Source: an uncultured Blastococcus sp. (GTDB taxonomy: Bacteria; Actinomycetota; Actinomycetes; Mycobacteriales; Antricoccaceae). From it: DNA of 5,620 bases. The position numbers and the translations under genes are program-made. Below the pieces are notes generated by a model. It was given only the letters and a program-made list of their open reading frames with translations, was not told the origin of the DNA and did no database searches. This document shows, in pieces, positions 1 through 5,302 of this stretch. Each line of letters starts with the position of its first letter. Positions within the stretch are counted from its first letter, which is position 1. The DNA lies in the NCBI GenBank assembly GCA_946221975.1, contig CAMIGT010000114.1, forward strand, positions 1 through 5,620. The letters run 5' to 3'.

Positions 1-63
1 TCCGAGCGTTATTTCCGCCGATCCGAGCGTTAATCCCGCCGATCCGAGCGATAGTTCATCGGG
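1..63 (+). repeat. 21-bp tandem repeat, three units
   Basis: Three consecutive 21-bp units start with TCCGAGCG at 1, 22 and 43. Units 1 and 2 differ at only two of 21 positions (unit positions 12 and 14). Unit 3 keeps the first eight bases and then diverges into the ribosome binding site of the next gene. More units may lie upstream of the window. In the likely reading frame the array encodes a seven-residue P-S-x5 repeat. Confidence 0.85.
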
Positions 64-76
64 AGGTACGCCGTGA
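1..76 (+). CDS. 3' end of an upstream gene (partial), repeat-rich C-terminal tail
   Basis: In the frame whose first complete codon is base 2, 24 codons stay open and end at a TGA at 74-76, overlapping the GTG start of the ABC ATPase (GTGA). The peptide is a low-complexity tail built on a seven-residue repeat, PSVISAD then PSVNPAD then the diverged PSDSSSG, and it ends in GTP. The repeat length of 21 bp is a multiple of three, and the stop/start overlap matches the coupling seen between the next genes. Both points support coding, but a second frame is also open here (to a TGA at 96-98), so the reading is not certain. The parent protein is outside the window. From usual peptide-transporter gene order it could be the partner ATPase (DppD-like) or a permease; that is inference. 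The tail looks disordered, so it gives no functional clue. Confidence 0.5.
   Translation, partial: PSVISADPSVNPADPSDSSSGGTP
61..66 (+). promoter_or_regulatory. Ribosome binding site of the ABC ATPase gene
   Basis: GGGAGG lies six bases before the GTG at 73. It supports GTG as the start although an ATG would be more usual. It sits inside the last codons of the upstream gene, so translation of the two is probably coupled. Confidence 0.75.
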
Positions 77-915
77 GCGCCATCATCACCGCGCGTGAGC
101 TCACCCGCACCTACCCGGTGCCGCGGCGGTCGCTCTTCGAGAAGCCGGGGAGCGTCACCGGCATCGATGGTCTGAGCTTCGAGGTCGCCGCCGGTGAACG
201 GTTCGCGATCGTCGGCGAGTCGGGGTCGGGCAAGTCGACCCTGCTGCGCATCATCGCCGGGCTCGACACTCCGACGTCCGGCGAGATCACCGTCGCGGGG
301 ATCGACGCCAGCCGCGAGGGCAAGCACCTGAAGGCTCTGCGCTCTGAGCTGCAGATGGTCTTTCAGGATCCGATGAGCAGCCTCGACCCGCATATGAAAG
401 TCCGGGACATCGTCGCTGAGCCGCTCGTCGCGCAAAAGATCCCCTACACCGCAGACGATATCGACAGACTGTTAAACGACGTGGGCATCAGCGCAGACGC
501 CGCAGACCGTTACCCGCACCAGTTCTCCGGCGGGCAGCGCCAGCGCATCTCCATCGCTCGCGCACTCGCGCCGCAGCCGAAGATCCTCATCGCCGACGAG
601 CCGGTGAGCGCGCTCGATGTCTCCGTGCGCGCGCAGGTGCTCAACCTGATCACCGATCTGGTGCGCGATCGGGAGCTGACGCTGGTCTTCGTCTCGCACG
701 ACCTGTCCGTCGTACGCCACCTCTGCGAGCGTGTCGCCGTGCTCAAGGACGGCACGCTCGTCGAGATCGGACCGACCGAGCAGGTGTACGCCGAACCGCA
801 GTCCGACTACACGCGCCGCCTCGTCGCCGCGATCCCCACGATCGGCAAGGCGCTCGCCGGCGCCGACACCTCAGACCTGCTGCTTCACTCGAGGGAGGCC
901 GATGCACAAGCATGA
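73..915 (+). CDS. Peptide/nickel-type ABC transporter ATP-binding protein (DppF/OppF-like)
   Basis: A 280-residue cytoplasmic ATPase that would power an importer for peptides or similar solutes. All motifs of a working ABC nucleotide-binding domain are present: Walker A GESGSGKST at 48-56 (Lys54), Q-loop Gln98 in MVFQDP, signature FSGGQRQR at 151-158, Walker B ILIADE at 171-176 with catalytic Glu176, D-loop SALD at 179-182, and switch His209 in VSHD. The MSSLDP stretch after the Q-loop and the C-terminal SDYTRRLVAAIP (244-255), the oligopeptide/dipeptide transporter C-terminal motif, place it in the Dpp/Opp/nickel group; the single domain and length fit DppF/OppF. The GTG start follows a good ribosome binding site and overlaps the upstream stop as GTGA. 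The 3' end overlaps the peptidase gene by 14 bp. The permeases and binding protein are not in the window, so the transported substrate cannot be told; nickel or oligopeptide transport are alternatives. Confidence 0.93.
   Translation: MSAIITARELTRTYPVPRRSLFEKPGSVTGIDGLSFEVAAGERFAIVGESGSGKSTLLRIIAGLDTPTSGEITVAGIDASREGKHLKALRSELQMVFQDPMSSLDPHMKVRDIVAEPLVAQKIPYTADDIDRLLNDVGISADAADRYPHQFSGGQRQRISIARALAPQPKILIADEPVSALDVSVRAQVLNLITDLVRDRELTLVFVSHDLSVVRHLCERVAVLKDGTLVEIGPTEQVYAEPQSDYTRRLVAAIPTIGKALAGADTSDLLLHSREADAQA
891..898 (+). promoter_or_regulatory. Ribosome binding site deciding the M20 peptidase start
   Basis: GAGGGAGG lies within the last codons of the ABC ATPase gene, three bases before the ATG at 902. 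The spacing is tight but workable. Together with homology beginning right after this ATG, it argues against the much earlier in-frame ATG at 731, which would add 57 Arg/Ser/Pro-rich residues read out of frame through the ATPase gene. Confidence 0.65.
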
Positions 916-2101
916 CTGGCAGATCGATGCCGATGAGCTGATCGCCTTCACCCAGCAACTGGTGCGCATCCGCAGCGTGTACGACGCCGAGGAGCAGACC
1001 ACCGAGGCCGAAGCGGCGTACGCCGTTGCCGACAAGATGCGGGCGTGGGGGTGGGACCCGCAAATCGTGGAGGTCGCGCCCGGCCGACCCAATGTCATCG
1101 CGGTGCTGGACGGCGGATCCCCTGGCCCGACACTGATGTTTGAGGGTCACACCGATGTCGTGACCGAGGGCGACCTTTCGGAGTGGTCATTCGACCCCTA
1201 CGCGGCGGAAATCCGAGACGGCCGGCTGCTCGGACGCGGCTCGGCCGACATGAAAGCCGGTGTGGCGGCGATGATGTACGCCGCTCGCGCGGTCGAGCTC
1301 GCTGGGTCCTTTTCCGGCCGGATCGTTGTGGCCGCGCTTGCCGACGAGGAGGGAATGATGCTCGGGGCGAAGCACCTCGCGCAGACCGACCTCGCACGGG
1401 AGGTCGACGGTGTCGTGGTGTGCGAGCCCGAGGACTACGAGGTCTGCGCCGTCTCTAAGGGCGCGATCCGGCTCAAGGTGACCGTGGACGGCAAGATGGC
1501 CCACGGTGCGATGCCGCAGCACGGTCGCAACCCGATCCCGGTCGCAGCCCGAATGATCGCCAGGATCGCTGACATACAACAGAAGTTGCAAGAGGCGAAC
1601 GGTGAGCACGAACACCTCGGCTTCGACTATCTGACGACCACGGTGATCCATGCCGGCGACGCTGACCAGATGAACGTCATCCCACGAGCGTGCAGCTTCT
1701 GGGTCGACGTGCGGACCACCCCCGCGACCGACCATGCCGAGTTGCTGTTTGAGATCCGAGATATGGTTGAGGAGACAGCGCTTGCCGGTGATGTCAAGGC
1801 GGGCGTCGACGTCATCGACGACCGTCCGCCGGTCGACACCCCCGTCGATACGCCGGTGGTCAGCGCGCTCGTCGAAGCACACGTCAACGTGATGGGTGCC
1901 GAGCCACGGTTTGGCGGCGTACCGGGCACGACCGACGGCACCATCCTGGTGCGCGACGCCGCGCTGCACTCGGTCGTCTACGGACCGGGCGACAAGTGGA
2001 TCGCCCACCAGGCCGACGAATGGGTCGGCGTCGAGGACATCGTCAACTGCGCGCACATCTACGCCGAGACCGCGCGCATCTTCCTGTCGAGCCCTCGATG
2101 A
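902..2101 (+). CDS. M20-family metallopeptidase / amidohydrolase (ArgE/DapE-like)
   Basis: A 399-residue enzyme expected to hydrolyse an amide bond (C-terminal peptide bond, N-acyl or N-succinyl group) with two metal ions, usually zinc; no signal peptide is seen, so it is cytoplasmic. The M20 ligand set is complete: His83 and the conserved Asp85 in EGHTD, bridging Asp116 in GRGSADMKAG, general-base Glu149 followed by metal-binding Glu150 in ADEEG, Glu175 in VVCEPE, and His369 in GPGDKWIAHQADE. The lid/dimerisation domain spans about 185-300, starting at KGAIRLKV and including the conserved His201 in AHGAMP. About 400 residues is normal for ArgE, DapE and CPG2-type members. The start at 902 lies inside the end of the ABC ATPase gene, and the stop overlaps the NUDIX gene as ATGA. 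A role on material brought in by the transporter is a fair inference. Motifs alone do not separate a deacylase, a desuccinylase and a carboxypeptidase, so no gene name is given. Confidence 0.92.
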   Translation: MHKHDWQIDADELIAFTQQLVRIRSVYDAEEQTTEAEAAYAVADKMRAWGWDPQIVEVAPGRPNVIAVLDGGSPGPTLMFEGHTDVVTEGDLSEWSFDPYAAEIRDGRLLGRGSADMKAGVAAMMYAARAVELAGSFSGRIVVAALADEEGMMLGAKHLAQTDLAREVDGVVVCEPEDYEVCAVSKGAIRLKVTVDGKMAHGAMPQHGRNPIPVAARMIARIADIQQKLQEANGEHEHLGFDYLTTTVIHAGDADQMNVIPRACSFWVDVRTTPATDHAELLFEIRDMVEETALAGDVKAGVDVIDDRPPVDTPVDTPVVSALVEAHVNVMGAEPRFGGVPGTTDGTILVRDAALHSVVYGPGDKWIAHQADEWVGVEDIVNCAHIYAETARIFLSSPR

Positions 2102-2568
2102 GCCTCCGCTACAGCGCCGGAGTCCTGCTATATCGGCGATCCGCCGAGCTGCATGTGTTGCTCGGTCATCTGGGCGGGCCGCTGTGGGCGAAGAAGGACG
2201 CCGCGGCCTGGTCGATCCCCAAGGGCGAGTACGAACCGTCCGAGGAAGAACCGAGAGCGGCCGCGGCGCGTGAGTTCACCGAGGAGCTCGGCCTGCCCGT
2301 GCCGGACGGTGAGTGGCTCGATCTCGGGCAGGTCGAGTACCGCAGCGGACGCGGGCGCAAACAGCTCACCGTGTGGGCGGTCGAAGGTGAGCTCGACCCG
2401 GCCCTCGTCGTACCAGGCACCTTCGAGATGGAGTGGCCGCCGCGCTCCGGCCGCATTACGGAGTTTCCGGAGATCGACCGGGCCGCGTGGTTTGACATCG
2501 AGACCGCCCGCGACAAGCTCGCCACCGGGCAGCGGCCGTTTCTCGATCGACTCACTTCAGCGCGATGA
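2098..2568 (+). CDS. NUDIX hydrolase, COG4119-like
   Basis: A 156-residue cytoplasmic NUDIX-fold protein expected to cleave a nucleoside diphosphate linked to another group, with Mg2+. The N-terminal SAGVLLYRR strand, GGPLWAKKD (26-34) and WSIPKGEY (38-45) lead into the NUDIX box at 43-66, which ends REFTEELGL (58-66) with metal-binding Glu62/Glu63 intact. Further on, the EWPPRSGR block (112-119), EFPEIDRAAWFD and RPFLDRL near the end match what I recall of COG4119 'predicted NTP pyrophosphohydrolase' proteins, and the length is typical. The box seems one residue longer than the canonical 23: there are eight, not seven, residues between Glu49 and Arg58. ATG at 2098 overlaps the peptidase stop as ATGA; the earlier in-frame ATG at 1996 would read through the peptidase gene and is unlikely. 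The substrate is unknown, and its place in a transport/catabolic operon is unexplained. Confidence 0.88.
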   Translation: MSLRYSAGVLLYRRSAELHVLLGHLGGPLWAKKDAAAWSIPKGEYEPSEEEPRAAAAREFTEELGLPVPDGEWLDLGQVEYRSGRGRKQLTVWAVEGELDPALVVPGTFEMEWPPRSGRITEFPEIDRAAWFDIETARDKLATGQRPFLDRLTSAR

Positions 2569-2593
2569 GACCGGCGCTAGGGTCGACGAAGCT

Positions 2594-2601
2594 AAAGGAG
2601 G
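2594..2601 (+). promoter_or_regulatory. Strong ribosome binding site deciding the aldehyde dehydrogenase start
   Basis: AAAGGAGG is a near-perfect anti-16S match, five bases before the ATG at 2607. It makes 2607 preferable to the in-frame ATG at 2565, which overlaps the NUDIX stop as ATGA but has no comparable site and would add 14 residues of non-family sequence. Confidence 0.85.
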
Positions 2602-2606
2602 CAGAC

Positions 2607-4064
2607 ATGGCTGCTGCACGCGGACTGCCCGATGAGGTGCCCGAGGGACTGCCGATCGGCGCGGGCTGGGTCGCGGTCGACGAGTACGCCGACATCCACT
2701 TCCCGTACGACGGCGAAGTCGTCGGGCAGGCGCCGATCGGCGATGCCGCACTCGCGACGCGCGCGATCGACGAAGCGCTCGGCGTGCGCCGGGAGATGGC
2801 TGATCTGCCGTCACACGTGCGGCGCGCGGCACTCCTCGGCGCGCATCAGGCATTCCTTGCGCGCCAGGAAGAGTTCGAGCAGCTGCTGGTGCTGGAGACG
2901 GGCAAGCCGCTGGTCGACTGCAAGGTCGAGTCGGCCAGATCAGCGCTCACCCTGGTCACCGCGGCCGAGGAGGTCCTGCGCATCCACGGCGAGACCGTAC
3001 CGATGGATGCACTGCCGAGCGGCGACGGACTGGTGGGCTTCTGGACGCGCAAACCGATCGGCGTGGTCGTCGCGATCACCGGCTTCAACTACCCGGTCTT
3101 GCTGGCCTCGCACAAGCTCGCCCCGGCGGTCGCGGCCGGCTGCCCCGTCGTACTCAAGCCCCCGCCACAGGCTCCCCTGGCCACGATCTGGCTCGCGCGG
3201 CTCATGCGCGACGCGCTGGTCGAGGCTGGTGGTCCGGCCGCTGGCATCCAGGTGGTCACCGGTGGCACAGACGTCGGCGAGGCGCTCACGACCGACCCGC
3301 GGATCGGCATGGTGTCGTTTACCGGTTCGGCCGCAGTCGGCCACGCGATCGCAAAAGCCGCAGCGCCACGCAAGGTAGTGCTCGAGCTCGGCTCCAACGC
3401 GGCGCTCGTGGTGGCCGCCGATGCCGACCTCGACGCGGCGGCCGACGCCGTGATCCGCGGCGGCTACTACGCCAACGGACAGGCGTGCATCTCGGTGCAG
3501 CGGGTGATCGTGCAGGACGCCGTGCGCGACGAGTTCATGACGCGCCTGACCACCTCGCTCGACCGCGTCGTCGTCGGCGACCCCCGGTCACCGGACACGC
3601 GCGTCGCGCCGCTGATCGACGAGGGCTCGACGGAGCGAGTTCGCGCGTGGGTCGACTCAGCGGTGAGCGCTGGTGCGACCGCGATCGCCGGCGGACAGAT
3701 CGAGGGCCGGGCGTTCACGCCGACGGTGCTGATCGGCGTCCCCGACGGCGAAAACGCCTGGGACGAAGAGATTTTTGGCCCGGTCGTCGCGATCCGAACG
3801 GTGCCGGACATGCGGTCGGCGTACGACACGGTCAACGCGAGCCGCTATGGGCTGCACTGCGCGGTCTTCACGTCGTCGCTGGCGACGGCGTACGAGGCGA
3901 TCGACCGCATTGAGGCCGGCGGCATCGTGATCAACGAGGTGCCCGGCTTCCGCTCGGACATTGCGCCGTACGGCGGGGTGAAGGACAGCGGGATCGGGCG
4001 CGAAGGGCCGCGGTTTGCGATCGAGGAGATGACCGTGACCCGGATGGCCGTCATCCGCCCATAG
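2607..4064 (+). CDS. NAD(P)-dependent aldehyde dehydrogenase (ALDH superfamily)
   Basis: A 485-residue cytoplasmic enzyme oxidising an aldehyde to a carboxylate, or to an acyl product, with NAD(P)+. Key residues are present: Asn161 of the oxyanion hole in ITGFNYP, Lys184 in VVLKPPPQAP, the FTGS turn at 238-241, general base Glu260 in LELGSNAALV, nucleophile Cys294 in GQACIS, and EEIFGPVV at 387-394. The C-terminal block at 445-467, with RSDIAPYGGVKDSGIGREG, and LGSN in place of the commoner LGGN recall the lactaldehyde / phosphonoacetaldehyde / non-phosphorylating GAPDH side of the family; this is recollection, not an alignment. Length is normal. It follows the NUDIX gene after 38 bp with its own strong ribosome binding site and is probably the last gene of the operon. 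Its 3' end overlaps the convergent TetR gene by 14 bp. The substrate is unknown; an aldehyde released from the compound handled by the transporter and M20 enzyme is an inference. Confidence 0.92.
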   Translation: MAAARGLPDEVPEGLPIGAGWVAVDEYADIHFPYDGEVVGQAPIGDAALATRAIDEALGVRREMADLPSHVRRAALLGAHQAFLARQEEFEQLLVLETGKPLVDCKVESARSALTLVTAAEEVLRIHGETVPMDALPSGDGLVGFWTRKPIGVVVAITGFNYPVLLASHKLAPAVAAGCPVVLKPPPQAPLATIWLARLMRDALVEAGGPAAGIQVVTGGTDVGEALTTDPRIGMVSFTGSAAVGHAIAKAAAPRKVVLELGSNAALVVAADADLDAAADAVIRGGYYANGQACISVQRVIVQDAVRDEFMTRLTTSLDRVVVGDPRSPDTRVAPLIDEGSTERVRAWVDSAVSAGATAIAGGQIEGRAFTPTVLIGVPDGENAWDEEIFGPVVAIRTVPDMRSAYDTVNASRYGLHCAVFTSSLATAYEAIDRIEAGGIVINEVPGFRSDIAPYGGVKDSGIGREGPRFAIEEMTVTRMAVIRP

Positions 4065-4803
4065 TCGCGGCGACGCCGTCGAGCAGCCAGCGCAGTCCGC
4101 GACGCAGCGCCGCCTCGGGCTCGCCGGCCGACGAGACGCTCTCGCCCACGCGCGAGGCGATCGGGAACTGCCCCGCCGAGATCTGCGCCTCGATGGCCGG
4201 CTGCATCACCTGCCACCACTGCTGGTCGGTCAGGCCGCTCTCGTCGCGGGAGCGATCCAGCCCGAGCTGCCACCGCGCGGCCGAGAGTGTGAGGCCGAGG
4301 ACGCTGGTGAGCAGCTCGTCCATCGAAAGGTCGTCGAGCCCGATGCCGTCCAGCGGTGCGAGCTCGAGCTCGTACTTGGCGGTCACTCCAGGGCCCAGCA
4401 CCGGACGTGCCGGTGGTACGTCGGTCACCCACGGATGCGCAATTAGGTAGGTCCAGTTGGTCCAGGCGACGTACTCGATGCCCGCTCGCCAGTCGCCCTG
4501 GGCCGCTGGTGCGTCGCGGCCGGCGTACACCTCGCCCGCGGCACGGTCGGCCATCAGCTCGATCAACTCGGCCCTTCCGGGGACGTAGCTGTAGAGCGTC
4601 ATCGCCCCGACGCCGACGTCGTCGGCGACCCGCCGCATGGTGACCGCGTCGAGACCGTCGGTGTCGGCGATCCGCACCGCGGCGCTCGTCAGCGCCTCGA
4701 TCGTCAGGCCGCTGCGCCCGACCACGGTGCGCGGATTCCACAGCAGCTCGACGAGCGCGGCGGGCTCGGGCACACGGGTCGACTTGCGGGGCACGCGGAC
4801 CAT
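4051..4803 (-). CDS. TetR-family transcriptional regulator
   Basis: A 250-residue DNA-binding repressor, read from the ATG whose complement is at 4801-4803. The N-terminal domain has the TetR layout: LTIEALTSAAVRIADTDGLD (33-52), then the helix-turn-helix TMRRVADDVGVGAMTLYSYV (55-74) and a following RAELIELM helix. The rest is helical, with IAHPWVTDVPPARPVLGPG (121-139), as in regulators with the tetracycline-repressor-like C-terminal domain (TetR_C_1 type). The open frame extends to 4947, but the extra 48 Arg/Thr-rich residues run across the divergent gene and have no family look, so the shorter start is preferred. No Shine-Dalgarno precedes it, so a leaderless message is possible. A perfect inverted repeat at 4808-4828, just upstream, is a likely autoregulatory site. 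It is convergent with the aldehyde dehydrogenase, so control of that operon is not implied by layout. The ligand is unknown. Confidence 0.9.
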   Translation of the reverse strand: MVRVPRKSTRVPEPAALVELLWNPRTVVGRSGLTIEALTSAAVRIADTDGLDAVTMRRVADDVGVGAMTLYSYVPGRAELIELMADRAAGEVYAGRDAPAAQGDWRAGIEYVAWTNWTYLIAHPWVTDVPPARPVLGPGVTAKYELELAPLDGIGLDDLSMDELLTSVLGLTLSAARWQLGLDRSRDESGLTDQQWWQVMQPAIEAQISAGQFPIASRVGESVSSAGEPEAALRRGLRWLLDGVAATMGG

Positions 4804-4807
4804 TATG

Positions 4808-4828
4808 CGCAGCGGGTACGCCGCTGCG
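4808..4828. promoter_or_regulatory. Inverted repeat, candidate TetR operator
   Basis: CGCAGCGG, a five-base spacer GTACG, then CCGCTGCG: perfect 8-bp arms, 21 bp in all. It lies in the divergent gap between the TetR start (4803) and the probable start of the membrane protein (4853). Size, symmetry and place suit the binding site of a TetR dimer repressing its own gene and the neighbour. Chance is possible in such GC-rich DNA, and a stem-loop in either leader is an alternative. Confidence 0.5.
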
Positions 4829-4852
4829 ACGGTCGTGTGCTGGGATAACCGG

Positions 4853-5224
4853 GTGTCTTTGCCGACGCGCCGCCGCGCGCTTCTCGTCCTACTCGCCGCC
4901 CTCGTCATCGGCCTGGCGGTGCAACCGTTCCGCGAGGTCACCGGCACCGACGCGGTGGGATCGGCAGCCTACGCCGTGGCGGCTGTGGGCGTATGGGCGT
5001 TGATCCTGCCCGGCCGTGGCGCCCGGTTGCCCGGTCTGATCGGCACCGGGCTGGCCTGCGCGGTGGAGCTGGTGCAGCTCACCGGTCTGCCGCAGCGCGT
5101 TGCCGAGGCGGTCCCCGGAGCCGGGTTCGTGCTCGGCGGGCAGTTCGACATCGCGGACGTCGTCGCGATGCTGGTCGGCGGAATCATCGCGACCTTCGCC
5201 CTCGCGGCGCCGCGCCTGCCGTAG
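4853..5224 (+). CDS. Small integral membrane protein, DUF2809-like
   Basis: A 123-residue hydrophobic protein of unknown function with about four membrane segments (near 8-24, 37-54, 59-77 and 100-119). After a basic PTRRR start, the blocks CAVELVQLTGLP (69-80) and GGQFDIADVVAMLVGG (95-110) resemble the conserved Glu/Gln and Asp regions of DUF2809 proteins; VanZ-like proteins share the general style and are the main alternative. The start is uncertain. GTG at 4853 opens directly onto the basic residues before helix 1, but no Shine-Dalgarno is seen; GATAAC at 4844-4849 could be a weak -10 for a leaderless or near-leaderless message. An in-frame ATG at 4805 would add 16 residues and run through the inverted repeat. 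It is divergent from the TetR gene, so it is the most likely target of that regulator apart from tetR itself. No terminator is visible after its TAG. Confidence 0.72.
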   Translation: MSLPTRRRALLVLLAALVIGLAVQPFREVTGTDAVGSAAYAVAAVGVWALILPGRGARLPGLIGTGLACAVELVQLTGLPQRVAEAVPGAGFVLGGQFDIADVVAMLVGGIIATFALAAPRLP

Positions 5225-5266
5225 CCGTCCCACTACGACCAATGTGCACGCACGCGTAACTCGGCG

Positions 5267-5272
5267 TACCCT
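5267..5272 (+). promoter_or_regulatory. Possible -10 element before the HelD-family gene
   Basis: TACCCT fits the actinobacterial TAnnnT -10 pattern and lies 30 bases before the HelD-family start codon. TGTGCA at 5243-5248, 18 bases upstream, is only a weak -35 match. Transcription would begin near 5279, at the edge of the inverted repeat 5278-5292. TACGTT at 5281-5286 is a competing -10 candidate. The 78-bp gap shows no rho-independent terminator for the preceding gene. Confidence 0.3.
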
Positions 5273-5277
5273 GCTCG

Positions 5278-5292
5278 TCGTACGTTGTACGA
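5278..5292. promoter_or_regulatory. Inverted repeat in the HelD-family gene leader
   Basis: TCGTAC, spacer GTT, then GTACGA: perfect 6-bp arms within 15 bp, ending at the first base of the AAAGGAG ribosome binding site. It could be an operator overlapping the transcription start or, less likely given the three-base loop and short stem, a small hairpin affecting translation. It does not resemble the rifamycin-associated element palindrome known upstream of some helR genes. Confidence 0.4.
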
Positions 5293-5298
5293 AAGGAG
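5292..5298 (+). promoter_or_regulatory. Ribosome binding site of the HelD-family gene
   Basis: AAAGGAG lies four bases before the ATG at 5303 and fixes that start; no earlier in-frame start has comparable support. Confidence 0.8.
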
Positions 5299-5302
5299 CC
5301 GG

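Noticed and set aside
731..901. N-terminal extension of the M20 peptidase from an earlier ATG
   Set aside because: The extra 57 residues are Arg/Ser/Pro-rich out-of-frame reading of the ABC ATPase gene; the start at 902 has a ribosome binding site and family-like sequence from its first residues.
1834..1860. VDTPVDTP duplication in the M20 peptidase as a repeat or insertion
   Set aside because: Only two four-residue copies in what is probably a surface loop; the flanking sequence and protein length are normal.
1187..2056. A 289-codon open frame on the - strand opposite the M20 peptidase gene
   Set aside because: It is the antisense shadow of a confidently identified gene in high-GC DNA; the translation has no recognisable motifs and is rich in Arg, Asp and His.
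3845..4741. A 298-codon - strand open frame overlapping the TetR gene in another frame
   Set aside because: Very Arg/Gly-rich translation without motifs; it overlaps the well-supported TetR frame and the end of the dehydrogenase gene.
4804..4947. N-terminal extension of the TetR protein from an upstream ATG
   Set aside because: It would overlap the DUF2809-like gene and the inverted repeat, and the extra residues are basic and low in family character.
5225..5277. Rho-independent terminator after the membrane protein gene
   Set aside because: No stem-loop followed by a T-run is present; only the short self-complementary GTGCAC is seen.
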